From Spyradenecus sp045634445 (GTDB lineage Bacteria > Verrucomicrobiota > Kiritimatiellia > RFP12 > DVOR01), in the NCBI GenBank assembly GCA_045634445.1, contig JAZRAG010000008.1:1-7233 (forward strand): a DNA stretch of 7,233 nt, given 5' to 3'. The notes beneath the pieces were generated by a model, which saw nothing but the letters and a program-made list of their open reading frames with translations, made no database searches and was not told where the DNA came from. The translations under genes and the position numbers were made by a program. Each line of letters starts with the position of its first letter. Position 1 is the first letter of the stretch. Below are positions 1-7,082 of this stretch, in pieces.

Positions 1-2
1 CC

Positions 3-1445
3 TACGTGTACGGCACCGGTATTGCCGTGGCGCTCTTTGTGGGCGCGATTGGTATGGCGTTCGCTGAAGTCTTGCCCGCGGATGTGGTCTTTTTGGCACC
101 CGATGCGCCGTTGATTCCCTTAACCTTTCAGAAAGCGTGCGCCCAACTCTTCACGCCAGCGCCTGCGGTGTTGAATCTCGTGCGGCTCTTACCCTTTGGC
201 TTCGCGTATGAGGGGAGCTTTTGGGTAGATATGGCGATTTGCTGTTTTGCGGCGCTCTTTTGCTTACGTGGGTATCGCGTTTCATGGGGTGCCGCGTGGG
301 TAGGGGGCTTTGCGGCGGCATTTACGGGTTACTTTGCCACGCTTTTCTGCGCAGGACATCGTGGTGTGGTGGATGCGCTCGCGGTTTCGTGTCTTGCATT
401 TGGATTGGTTCATCGCGCGATAACGCGCGGCACATGGCGTTGGTTTATGGCATTGGGGCTATTGATGCCGCTCGCTTTGGCCGCGCAGGCTGACATTTGG
501 CTCATTATGATGATGGGTGTTTGCGCGTATGGGGCCTTTCTTATCGTGTGCGAATGTCGCGCAAAGGGCGTGAAACTAGTGGCGAAACAACTGTTGCCAG
601 GGATGCTCTGCGCAGGGCTGTGCTTTGGGATTGCGGGGATTCCCGCATTGCGACATACCTTTGGGGTGGCGCAAGAGACGCGCAGTACGCAGTTGGCACA
701 AGCGAGTGCCAGCGCGCCCTCATCGGTAACAGCACGTAGAGCTGCGTGGCGCTTCACGACAGATTGGTCCTTGCCGCCAGAAGATAGTATTGAGTTTCTT
801 GTACCAGCGGCGCGCGGTCATACGTCATATCAATTTGATCCTGCGCCGTATGTGGGGCGCATGGGCTCAGCACATCAAGTCTTACGTCAGCATAGCGTGC
901 ACTTAGGGTGGCTGACCTTACTCTTGGCCGTGGTGGCATTGTGCGTCAAGACGCCAATAGAAGGCAAGGGGATGCGTTGGTTTTGGGCAGGACTTGCGGT
1001 GGTGGGCGTGCTCTTGGCCTTTGGGAAGTATACGCCGCTCTACAGCCTTGTTTGGGAATTACCCTTTATTAACCAGATTCGCGCGCCTGTAAAGTGGTTG
1101 CACTTAACAGGATTTGCGTGCGCGATTTTGGCAGGCTTGGGCGCAGAGGCAGTGGTGAAACGCTTTGGAAATGGGCTTGCCGTGGTCTTGTGTTGTGGCA
1201 TCGCGCTGACGGGTGTCGCGGTGATTCGTCCCTTTGTCTTCCCCATTCAGTTGCCCGCGGTTGCTGAATTGCAGACATTGCCGCCGCAGACGCGCATTTA
1301 CGCGATTCATACGTACCATGATTGGTTGCGCTACTATGGCTATGAACCCGTGCAGAATCCGCGACAAGCGCAGGCTGCGTTGTTGGTGAAGCCTGCCGAA
1401 AAGGGCTTTGAACTCACGTTGATTAAACCGGAGCTTTCGCGATGA
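3..1445 (+). CDS. YfhO-like polytopic membrane protein, 5'-partial
   Basis: The frame is open to the left edge (a Tyr codon at 3-5 precedes the GTG at 6), so the N-terminus is probably missing; few residues seem lost, because the first hydrophobic helix is followed by a VVFLAPDAPL segment as near the start of YfhO-like proteins. Counting from the codon at 6, about ten to eleven hydrophobic segments are visible (roughly 2-20, 73-90, 93-115, 119-137, 143-180 as two, 197-215, 298-315, 323-342, 362-380, 387-405), with a polar extracytoplasmic-looking loop around 220-295 and a soluble tail. Family-like landmarks are DWSLPPED (253-260), the GRMGS segment, and PFINQIRAPVKW (353-364) before a Gly/Ala-rich helix. 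YfhO proteins belong to the GT-C-type membrane glycosyltransferase superfamily and act on lipid-linked sugars or cell-wall polymers; a transferase role here is inference, and no catalytic residue can be assigned with certainty. The stop overlaps the next start (ATGA), indicating an operon with the acyl-CoA ligase. Confidence 0.7.
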   Translation, partial: YVYGTGIAVALFVGAIGMAFAEVLPADVVFLAPDAPLIPLTFQKACAQLFTPAPAVLNLVRLLPFGFAYEGSFWVDMAICCFAALFCLRGYRVSWGAAWVGGFAAAFTGYFATLFCAGHRGVVDALAVSCLAFGLVHRAITRGTWRWFMALGLLMPLALAAQADIWLIMMMGVCAYGAFLIVCECRAKGVKLVAKQLLPGMLCAGLCFGIAGIPALRHTFGVAQETRSTQLAQASASAPSSVTARRAAWRFTTDWSLPPEDSIEFLVPAARGHTSYQFDPAPYVGRMGSAHQVLRQHSVHLGWLTLLLAVVALCVKTPIEGKGMRWFWAGLAVVGVLLAFGKYTPLYSLVWELPFINQIRAPVKWLHLTGFACAILAGLGAEAVVKRFGNGLAVVLCCGIALTGVAVIRPFVFPIQLPAVAELQTLPPQTRIYAIHTYHDWLRYYGYEPVQNPRQAQAALLVKPAEKGFELTLIKPELSR

Positions 1446-3121
1446 TGGACCTCTCTCAAACCTTAAAGACACTCTTTGAAGCCGCCGTGCGTGCGGAGCC
1501 CCGTGACCATGTCTTCGCCAAATGGCATGAGAAGAAGGCTTGGCAACAGCGCACCTACGCCGAAACGCTTGACCGTGTGCGAACGCTTTCAGAGTGGTTT
1601 GGTCAACATGGATTGCGGCCTGGTGTTTCGCGTGTGGCGTTAATCTTGCCGAATGCGCCGCAGTGGGTGGAGTGTTATCTCGCAATTACAGGCTTAAATG
1701 GTACGGTGGTGCCGATAGATCCGAAGTTGACTGCGCAGGAATTGCATCACATTCTCTCAGATTCGGAGGCAATGTTTGTCGTAACAGATGCCGCGCACTT
1801 GCCGACAATTGCGCAATTGCTTCCTGTTTTGCCGAATCTTCAGCGTGTCTTATTGACCGATGCCGCGCCAAAGGGTGAGGCATTGTCAATTCCAGTAGAT
1901 ACGGTGGAGGCGGCTTTGGCAGCTGTGGCGCCTGATGCGGTTTTGCGTTTTTGGGATGATCCTGCTTATCAGCCCACGCCCGATTCTGTTTGCGGCATTC
2001 TCTATACTAGCGGCACAACGGGTAAGCCCAAAGGCGCGATGCTCACACATCGCAATTTCATTGCGGATGCGTATGGGTCTTTGGCGATTATTCAAACGAA
2101 AATAACCCCTCAAGACGGCTTCTATATGGTGTTGCCGCTCTTTCACGCCTTCTGCTTTACGGCGAACCTTGTCATCGCTATCATTAAGCATGCGCAGTTG
2201 CTTTACAATCGTTCGTTGCGCACGGTGGCAGAGGATATGCGCATTCTGCAACCCTCCATCTTGATGACAGTGCCGTTGATGGCAGAGAAACTGTCCGCGA
2301 AGTTGATGGAGAAAGCGCGTGCGAAGTTCGTGGGGCGCCTCTTATGTCAGACCTTGCCGAAGGTGGTAGGAAAGCAGATGTTAGCCGCGCTGGGTGGGAA
2401 GTTGCGCCTCGTTATCGTGGGTGGCGCGAAGTGTAATCCTGCGTTGTTGCAACAGTTCAATCGCTTTGGTATCCCTGCGAGTGAAGGTTATGGTTTGACA
2501 GAATGTGCGCCGATTATCTCGTTGAATTCGCCTGGACACGGAAAGTTTGGCTCTGTGGGGCCTGCTGTTGGCGGCTTGGAAGCGCGCATCGCAACGCCTG
2601 ATGCGAAGGGCGTGGGCGAACTTCAGGTGCGTGGTCCGCAAGTCTTCCTTGGCTATTGGAAGCGTCCAGAGGCAACAGAAGAGACCTTCGCTGGTGATTG
2701 GCTGCGCACAGGTGATTTAGCCTCGATGGATGAGGCGGGCTTCATTACGATTCGTGGTCGCGCAAAGGCTTTGATTGTGAATCGCGAAGGAAAGAACATC
2801 TATCCTGAAGAAGTGGAACAAGCCATCGCGCATCATCCGCTCGTAGGGGATGTCGTTGTGCTCGCGTATCATGGCAAGGACGAACCCGGTGAACGCGTTG
2901 GCGCGATTGTTTCACCGAATGCCGACTATGTGGCGCGCGTTTATCCTGAGCACACACCTGAACAGGTAACGGCATTGCTGCGTGAAGCGGTGAAGCACCA
3001 GTGCGAAAGTTTGGCTGCGTACAAGCATCCGCGTAAGGTGGTGGTCTCGCTCACGCCCTTGGAGCGCACCTCCACGCAGAAGGTGCGTCGCGGCTTCTAT
3101 GCTGGATCATTGGATGAATAA
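1442..3121 (+). CDS. AMP-forming acyl-CoA synthetase (long-chain fatty acid-CoA ligase-like)
   Basis: This 559-residue protein is a full-length member of the ANL adenylating superfamily. It should activate a carboxylic acid with ATP to an acyl-adenylate and then transfer it to CoA. Visible core motifs, in order: the phosphate-binding loop YTSGTTGKPKG (188-198), EGYGLTECAP (348-357, adenine/acyl site), LRTGDL with ribose-binding Asp425, the hinge region GRAK (439-442) with NREGKNIYPEEVE (447-459), and a C-terminal TSTQKVRR whose Lys547 sits where the adenylation lysine of the A10 motif lies. That last motif has Gln in place of the common Gly before Lys, as in long-chain fatty acyl-CoA synthetases. 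There is no signal peptide. The acyl substrate cannot be read from sequence; long-chain fatty acid is most likely, but an aryl acid or acyl-ACP-type role is possible. The start is the first ATG of ATGATG, with GGAG at 1430-1433 eight bases upstream, and it overlaps the upstream stop by four bases, suggesting coupling. No convincing terminator follows. Confidence 0.88.
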   Translation: MMDLSQTLKTLFEAAVRAEPRDHVFAKWHEKKAWQQRTYAETLDRVRTLSEWFGQHGLRPGVSRVALILPNAPQWVECYLAITGLNGTVVPIDPKLTAQELHHILSDSEAMFVVTDAAHLPTIAQLLPVLPNLQRVLLTDAAPKGEALSIPVDTVEAALAAVAPDAVLRFWDDPAYQPTPDSVCGILYTSGTTGKPKGAMLTHRNFIADAYGSLAIIQTKITPQDGFYMVLPLFHAFCFTANLVIAIIKHAQLLYNRSLRTVAEDMRILQPSILMTVPLMAEKLSAKLMEKARAKFVGRLLCQTLPKVVGKQMLAALGGKLRLVIVGGAKCNPALLQQFNRFGIPASEGYGLTECAPIISLNSPGHGKFGSVGPAVGGLEARIATPDAKGVGELQVRGPQVFLGYWKRPEATEETFAGDWLRTGDLASMDEAGFITIRGRAKALIVNREGKNIYPEEVEQAIAHHPLVGDVVVLAYHGKDEPGERVGAIVSPNADYVARVYPEHTPEQVTALLREAVKHQCESLAAYKHPRKVVVSLTPLERTSTQKVRRGFYAGSLDE

Positions 3122-3176
3122 GCAGTAAAAAGAGCGGATTCCTGTCACTTTTTAAGCGAAAACGCGATTTTGATTC

Positions 3177-3205
3177 TTGCGCAATGCGTTTGGAAGCAGT
3201 ATACT
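3177..3205 (+). promoter_or_regulatory. sigma70-type promoter for pta
   Basis: The -35 is TTGCGC (3177-3182), the spacer is exactly 17 bp, and the -10 is TATACT (3200-3205, five of six consensus bases). An A/T-rich stretch precedes it. Expected initiation near 3212 would leave a leader of about 68 nt before the pta ATG. The same -35/17/-10 design recurs at the thioredoxin-fold gene and at the tRNA. Confidence 0.7.
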
Positions 3206-3279
3206 TTTAAGTACCGTTTTACTTTTGCCAAAGGATGTGACAGAAGAAATGGTATTCCCAATTTTGAAAGGATGTCGTC

Positions 3280-4290
3280 ATGGATTTGTTGAGACAGATT
3301 GTGAGCAAGGCTAAGGGTTCGGGTCGCACGATTGTGTTGCCTGAAGGTCAAGATCCGCGTGTGATTAAGGCCGCTAACCTCTCGGTTCACGAAAACGTTG
3401 CAAAGATCATTGTCTTAGGTACTGCAGAAGAAATCGCTTTCTCTGAAAACGCTGCAGGCATGAAGCTCGCTCCAGAAGTGACCGTCATTGACTACACGAA
3501 TGATCCGCTCTTGGACGAATTGGCCGCCGCTTTCTATGAAAAGCGTAAGTCCAAAGGCATCTCCCTTGAAGAAGCTCGTGAAACCTTGGCTTCAAAGCGC
3601 ATCTACTTCGGCGCAATGATGTTGGCCATCGCAAAGGCTGATGGCTTGGTCGCTGGTTCGATCGCTTCTACGGGCGATATGCTCCGCGCAGCCTTCCAGT
3701 GCGTGGGTATGGCTCCTGGCATCAAGCTCGCCTCTTCTGTGTTCTTGATGGAACTCCGCGAACCCACAATGACGGGTGAAGAAGTGCTCGCTTTCGCTGA
3801 CTGCGCTGTGAATCCTTGCCCCACCGCTGAACAGATGGTGGATATCGCTTTGGCAACGGCACGTACCTTCCGCTCCCTCGTGGGCAAGCAGCCGCGCGTG
3901 GCCTTCCTCTCCTTCTCCTCGAAGGGTTCTGCTAAGCACGAACTCGTGGACAAGGTGGCAGAAGCTGCACGTTTGGCTAAGATTCGCTTTGAAGAACTCG
4001 GCTTGGATGCTGTGGTGGATGGCGAAATTCAGGCTGACGCTGCAATCATTCCTTCGATTGCTCTCCAGAAGAATCCGGGCGGCGCCATTAAGGGCGATGC
4101 TAACGTCTTGATCTTCCCTGACCTCCAGGCTGGTAACATCTGCTATAAGTTGGTCCAGCGCCTTGGTGGCGCCACGGCTCATGGCCCTGTGGTGCAGGGT
4201 GTCGCAAAGCCCATCAATGACTTGTCGCGTGGTTGCAGCGCAGAAGACATCTTCAGCAATGTCTGCATCACGGTCGGTCAGACCCTCTAA
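3280..4290 (+). CDS. pta: phosphate acetyltransferase
   Basis: The enzyme interconverts acetyl-CoA plus phosphate with acetyl phosphate plus CoA in the cytoplasm; with acetate kinase (not in this window) it yields ATP and acetate in fermentation, or assimilates acetate. The protein has 336 residues, the normal size of the short single-domain class, and lacks the N-terminal DRTGG-type regulatory extension of the long class. The PTA_PTB fold is covered end to end: VLPEGQDPRV near the N-terminus, VAGSIASTGDMLRAAFQ around 124-139, the FADCAVNPCPTAEQ segment, DGEIQADAAI, FPDLQAGNICYK, and the C-terminal NDLSRGCSAEDI. In that last motif Ser316, Arg317 and Asp323 keep the spacing of the catalytic Ser-Arg-Asp set known from the Methanosarcina enzyme. 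The start has a good Shine-Dalgarno, GAAAGGA at 3266-3272, seven bases upstream. Codons are biased to Lys AAG and to ctc/ttc, as for a well-expressed gene. It has its own promoter, and a terminator hairpin starts about 56 bases after the stop. Confidence 0.96.
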   Translation: MDLLRQIVSKAKGSGRTIVLPEGQDPRVIKAANLSVHENVAKIIVLGTAEEIAFSENAAGMKLAPEVTVIDYTNDPLLDELAAAFYEKRKSKGISLEEARETLASKRIYFGAMMLAIAKADGLVAGSIASTGDMLRAAFQCVGMAPGIKLASSVFLMELREPTMTGEEVLAFADCAVNPCPTAEQMVDIALATARTFRSLVGKQPRVAFLSFSSKGSAKHELVDKVAEAARLAKIRFEELGLDAVVDGEIQADAAIIPSIALQKNPGGAIKGDANVLIFPDLQAGNICYKLVQRLGGATAHGPVVQGVAKPINDLSRGCSAEDIFSNVCITVGQTL

Positions 4291-4345
4291 AGAGAAAGTG
4301 GTTCGCTTTCGCAGTGGATTTGTTTAACTCGAAAGATGACTTTGC

Positions 4346-4386
4346 AAAAAGCCCTCCGATGTCTGAAGAGACAGGAGGGCTTTCTT
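4346..4386 (+). terminator. intrinsic terminator after pta, overlapping the dprA start
   Basis: A run of A (4346-4350) precedes the arm GCCCTCC (4351-4357), a two-base bulge, then TGTCT (4360-4364), a GAAG loop (4365-4368), AGACA (4369-4373) and GGAGGGC (4374-4380), followed by TTTCTT. The 7-bp GC-rich stem, the 5-bp inner stem and three flanking A-T pairs give about 15 bp. The T tract is interrupted by one C, so termination may be incomplete. The ATG at 4359-4361 used here for dprA lies inside the hairpin. Confidence 0.75.
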
Positions 4387-5519
4387 CGCAGGACGCCTTG
4401 CGCCTGCGTGCGGCCTTGATTGCCATCAATCGTGTGCCTGATGTAGGCGCAGCAAAGGTGCGTTCGCTTGAGCGTGCCTTTGGTTCGCTCTTGAATCTGC
4501 CAGCGCATACACCAGAAGAAATCGCCCAACGTTGTAAGGATCTTTCCGCGCAACAAGTATTGGCGATTTTGCAGGCGATGGCGAGTGATTGGGCGGCACG
4601 TGAGGAGGCGCGTGCACAAGAGAAGAATGTGCGCATCTTAACGTGGTTGGATGAAGCGTATCCAGAATCATTGCGAAAGATTAGCACGGCGCCGTTGTGT
4701 CTCTATTGCGCTGGAGATGTGTCGCTCTTGCGTCAGACGCAGGTGGCGATGATTGGCACGCGTGCAGCATCTTCTTATGGTAAGGATCAGGCCCAACGGT
4801 TTGCTCTGCGCTTAGCGACTGCGGGCGTGCACGTGACGAGTGGTCTCGCGCATGGTATTGACTCGGCTGCACATGAGGGGGCATTGCTCGCAGGGAAAGA
4901 GGCGCCAGGCAAGACCATCGCGGTCTTAGGTGCGGCATTGGATTGTATCTATCCTGCAGACCAAAAACCACTCGCGATTAAGATTGTGCGCAGTGGCGGA
5001 CTTGTGATTAGCGAATATCCCTTTGGGCGGCATGCAGATGCGAAGACCTTCCCGCAACGCAATCGGATTGTGGCGGCAATCAGTAAGGCGACCTTTGTGG
5101 TGGAAACCGCAGCACGCGGTGGCACGCTCATTACCGCTAATTACGCGATGACTTTTGGCCGCACGCTCTATGCGCTACCTGGGCGCGTGGATGCGCATTC
5201 TTTCGCGGGGAATCTAAACCTTTTACGGAGTGGTGAAGCGCGGTTGGTACGTTGCCCAGATGATATTCTGGAAGATTTCAGCGAACTTGAATTGCGCGAA
5301 GGTCGCCCGCAATTGAAGGTTGAAGAACCCGATGTGCCGTTGGGACTTACGCCAGATGAAGAGAAGATCTATGTGGCATTGGGCTCAGAAGAACTCTTCC
5401 CTGATGATTTGGCGTCTCGCACAGGGCTCACAAGTGCTGCGATTTGTGTGGCATTGGTGGGGCTGCGTTTCAAGCGTCGAGTTGTTGATCGCCCAGGTGG
5501 GCGCGTGAAACGGCGTTGA
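4359..5519 (+). CDS. dprA: DNA-processing protein DprA/Smf
   Basis: DprA binds incoming single-stranded DNA and loads RecA during natural transformation; many non-competent bacteria also keep it. From the ATG at 4359 the protein has 386 residues, normal for the family. A helix-hairpin-helix/SAM-like N-terminus contains NRVPDVGAAKVRSLERAFGS; the Rossmann-like core carries GTRAASSYG (133-141), SGLAHGID (161-168), SEYPFG, FPQRNRI (231-237) and ETAARGGTLITA (249-260); a C-terminal winged-helix-like domain covers about 325-386 and ends in basic residues. The frame stays open further upstream, into pta, but those codons do not resemble DprA. The start is uncertain: the ATG has no visible Shine-Dalgarno and lies in the pta terminator hairpin, while the in-frame TTG at 4398, with AGGA four bases upstream, would give 373 residues and still keep the NRVPDVG helices. 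No separate promoter is visible in 4291-4398, so transcription probably comes from pta read-through. Confidence 0.93.
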   Translation: MSEETGGLSSQDALRLRAALIAINRVPDVGAAKVRSLERAFGSLLNLPAHTPEEIAQRCKDLSAQQVLAILQAMASDWAAREEARAQEKNVRILTWLDEAYPESLRKISTAPLCLYCAGDVSLLRQTQVAMIGTRAASSYGKDQAQRFALRLATAGVHVTSGLAHGIDSAAHEGALLAGKEAPGKTIAVLGAALDCIYPADQKPLAIKIVRSGGLVISEYPFGRHADAKTFPQRNRIVAAISKATFVVETAARGGTLITANYAMTFGRTLYALPGRVDAHSFAGNLNLLRSGEARLVRCPDDILEDFSELELREGRPQLKVEEPDVPLGLTPDEEKIYVALGSEELFPDDLASRTGLTSAAICVALVGLRFKRRVVDRPGGRVKRR

Positions 5520-5578
5520 GCGCGTAGGGTTAGAAGTGGATATTAGAGGATTCACCTCAAAAAACACAAAACACCTAC

Positions 5579-5607
5579 TTGCACTTTAAGATAGGATAAA
5601 GTACTAT
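5579..5607 (+). promoter_or_regulatory. probable promoter of the thioredoxin-fold gene
   Basis: The -35 is TTGCAC (5579-5584), the spacer is 17 bp and the -10 is TACTAT (5602-5607, four of six). Initiation near 5614 would give a leader of about 48 nt ending in the strong AAGGAG at 5651-5656. The -10 is weaker than in the pta and tRNA promoters, but the -35 and spacing match them. Confidence 0.5.
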
Positions 5608-5661
5608 TTCCTTAAGTTGGTCATCGGTTTTGAAGATGATTGAAATTGAAAAGGAGTTCGT

Positions 5662-6642
5662 ATGAAAAAGTGGTTCGGCCTTGTATTAGCAGTGGTGTTG
5701 GCAAACTTTGCCTACAGTGCACAGTTGCAGACAGTTGAAACGATGAAGGAAGCCTTGACTGCAGCACGTCAGAAAGATGGCTACGTTTTGATGTTCTTCA
5801 CGGGTACCGACTGGTGCACCGCGTGCATTCACTTAAAGGATAAAATCCTCTCCACCGATGAGTTCGTGGATAAGTATGGTGACCGCTTTGTGATGACCAC
5901 GGTGGACTTCCCGCGTTTGCCAGCTTTGCGTGCGAAGATCTCAAAGGAAGAAGCCGCTCGCCGTGAAGAGTTGTTGAACGCCTTTAAGGCTCGTGGTCTT
6001 CCTACGGCTGTGATCTTTGATGCTGGCGGTTATCCTTTTGCCATCATCAATGGCGCACGTCCCACGGTGGCAGATTACGCAAAGGAAATCGATGCCGCTC
6101 TCGAAATTCGCGTTCAGCGTGATGCAAAGCTTGCCGCAGCACAGGGTTTGACGGGCATGGCGCGCGCCACAGCCTTGGCAGAAGCGCTCAACCTCTTGCC
6201 TGAACCTTGCCGCAACAAGTATCCTGCATTGGTGCAGGAAATCAATCTCTTAGACCCCGAGAACACGCTCGGCTATCGCGATGTGTTGGGCAAGTCCGAA
6301 GCTTATGTTAAGCAGATGGCTGAATTGAACGAGATTACCTCGAAGTTCGTGGGCCGTTTTGAGCGCGAACAGCTCTTGGAAAACAATCGTATCATTGACG
6401 CCTTCCTTGCACGTACCGACTTGGAACCCGAAATTCGTCAGCATGCCTTGCGCGTGAAGGGCGATACCTTCGCCTTCTTGCGCGATGTGCCGAATATGAT
6501 TAAGACTTACGAAGAAGCCGTGGCTGCTGCACCTAAGACCGATATGGCTCGCCGTTTGCAGAACAACATCAACTTCAGCCGTAAGCAGATGGAAGAGAGG
6601 GAAAAGGCTAAGAAGGAAAAGGAAAACGCTACGCAGCCCTAA
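5662..6642 (+). CDS. exported thioredoxin-fold protein with helical C-terminal region
   Basis: This 326-residue protein begins with a signal peptide: KK at 2-3, a hydrophobic core (about 4-17) and likely cleavage after Ser19 or Ala20, so it should act in the periplasm or at the cell surface. A thioredoxin-like domain follows (about 25-135) with the redox motif Cys52-Thr-Ala-Cys55 inside TGTDWCTACIHL and a probable cis-proline at Pro114 (GLPTAVIFD). This is the thioredoxin_7/DsbD-gamma-like style seen in short secreted proteins. Residues about 140-326 are mostly alpha-helical and charged, with a TPR-like stretch around 265-300 (KGDTFAF to TYEEAVAAAPKT) and a Lys/Glu-rich tail that looks solvent-exposed or coiled. 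Likely roles are disulfide reduction or isomerisation, or cytochrome-maturation-like thiol handling; the partner is unknown. The start is supported by AAGGAG five bases upstream. It has its own promoter and a strong terminator, so it looks monocistronic. Confidence 0.85.
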   Translation: MKKWFGLVLAVVLANFAYSAQLQTVETMKEALTAARQKDGYVLMFFTGTDWCTACIHLKDKILSTDEFVDKYGDRFVMTTVDFPRLPALRAKISKEEAARREELLNAFKARGLPTAVIFDAGGYPFAIINGARPTVADYAKEIDAALEIRVQRDAKLAAAQGLTGMARATALAEALNLLPEPCRNKYPALVQEINLLDPENTLGYRDVLGKSEAYVKQMAELNEITSKFVGRFEREQLLENNRIIDAFLARTDLEPEIRQHALRVKGDTFAFLRDVPNMIKTYEEAVAAAPKTDMARRLQNNINFSRKQMEEREKAKKEKENATQP

Positions 6643-6680
6643 TGCTCGCGCATCCTTTCTCTAAACACTTTCTTTTATCC

Positions 6681-6719
6681 TTAAGCGCCTCTCCTTAATT
6701 GGAGCGGCGCTTCTTCTTT
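6681..6719 (+). terminator. intrinsic terminator of the thioredoxin-fold gene
   Basis: AAGCGCC (6683-6689) pairs with GGCGCTT (6706-6712), and after one T/C mismatch CTCC (6691-6694) pairs with GGAG (6701-6704) around the loop TTAATT. The T-rich tail CTTCTTT follows. The hairpin begins about 40 bases after the stop at 6642. Confidence 0.85.
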
Positions 6720-6795
6720 GAAATCGTTCGGCTTAGAAGTGCGAACCCTCCCGCGCTTACTTTGAGTCAAAAGAGCTCTTAAATGAAACTCATTT

Positions 6796-6905
6796 TGAAA
6801 ACAACCCTTTTTAAAGATCAAAACAACCTGTTTTCGAAATCAAAACAAGCCTTTTTGAAGTTGAAAACAACCCTTTTTGAAGTTGAAAACAACCCTTATT
6901 GGAAA
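6796..6905. repeat. five tandem 22-bp direct repeats with phased A/T tracts
   Basis: Five contiguous units of exactly 22 bp lie at 6796-6817, 6818-6839, 6840-6861, 6862-6883 and 6884-6905. Each begins T(G/C)AAAACAA and carries a T-rich centre; the commonest form has CCC after that start, then five T and an ending of GAAGT. Units 3 and 4 differ only at the second base and at one C/G; unit 2 is the most diverged. In each unit the AAAA block and the T block are centred about 10.5 bp apart, close to one helical turn, so the block is expected to be intrinsically curved. There are no spacers between units. A degenerate extra unit may precede unit 1 (TGAAACTCATTT from 6784). Confidence 0.9.
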
Positions 6906-7013
6906 TGCAGTAAAAAGCCCCTATAAAACATAACAGCCTTTTGCTTAATACATAGAGGTCTTTTCGCTACATAGCCAGCCTACAATAAAACACAAGACGC
7001 TCATAAAGAACAA

Positions 7014-7034
7014 CGTCTCTTTGAGATAGAGACG
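7014..7034. other. 7-bp inverted repeat (hairpin)
   Basis: CGTCTCT (7014-7020) pairs perfectly with AGAGACG (7028-7034) around a seven-base loop, and the palindrome GTACGTAC (7036-7043) follows directly. No T tract follows, so it does not look like a terminator. It could be a protein-binding site upstream of the tRNA promoter or chance structure. Confidence 0.4.
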
Positions 7035-7082
7035 CGTACGTACTTAAAAGAGGGGGAAGGGTAGAAGATTTACAACTTTTTC

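Noticed and set aside
3127..3153. Terminator after the acyl-CoA ligase (AAAAAG with CTTTTT)
   Set aside because: The stem is nearly all A-T with a 15-base loop and no GC-rich core; it is too weak to call.
3592..4182. Long antisense open frame (196 codons) opposite pta
   Set aside because: It mirrors the codon bias of pta, its product is rich in His/Ser/Arg without any family motif, and no promoter or ribosome-binding site supports it. The same applies to the antisense frame at 1104-1685.
4233..4358. Longer dprA starting at 4233 inside pta, or at GTG 4314
   Set aside because: The extra residues overlap pta in another frame, do not resemble DprA N-termini, and have no well-placed ribosome-binding site.
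5546..5566. Terminator after dprA (GAGG with CCTC then A-run)
   Set aside because: Only four base pairs and no T tract on the + strand.
6796..6905. CRISPR array
   Set aside because: The 22-bp units are directly contiguous with no spacers and diverge from one another; no cas-like gene is present.
6796..6905. Plasmid iterons or a replication origin
   Set aside because: The repeat length would suit iterons, but no replication initiator gene or DnaA-box-like TTATCCACA is seen, and neighbours are chromosomal housekeeping genes.
3122..6917. Shared 11-mer GCAGTAAAAAG at 3122-3132 and 6907-6917
   Set aside because: An 11-base match is expected by chance in a window this size, and the flanks do not match.
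7021..7049. Extra promoter TTGAGA with a 17-bp spacer and TTAAAA
   Set aside because: The -35 is good but the -10 matches only three of six bases, and the tRNA promoter downstream is much better.
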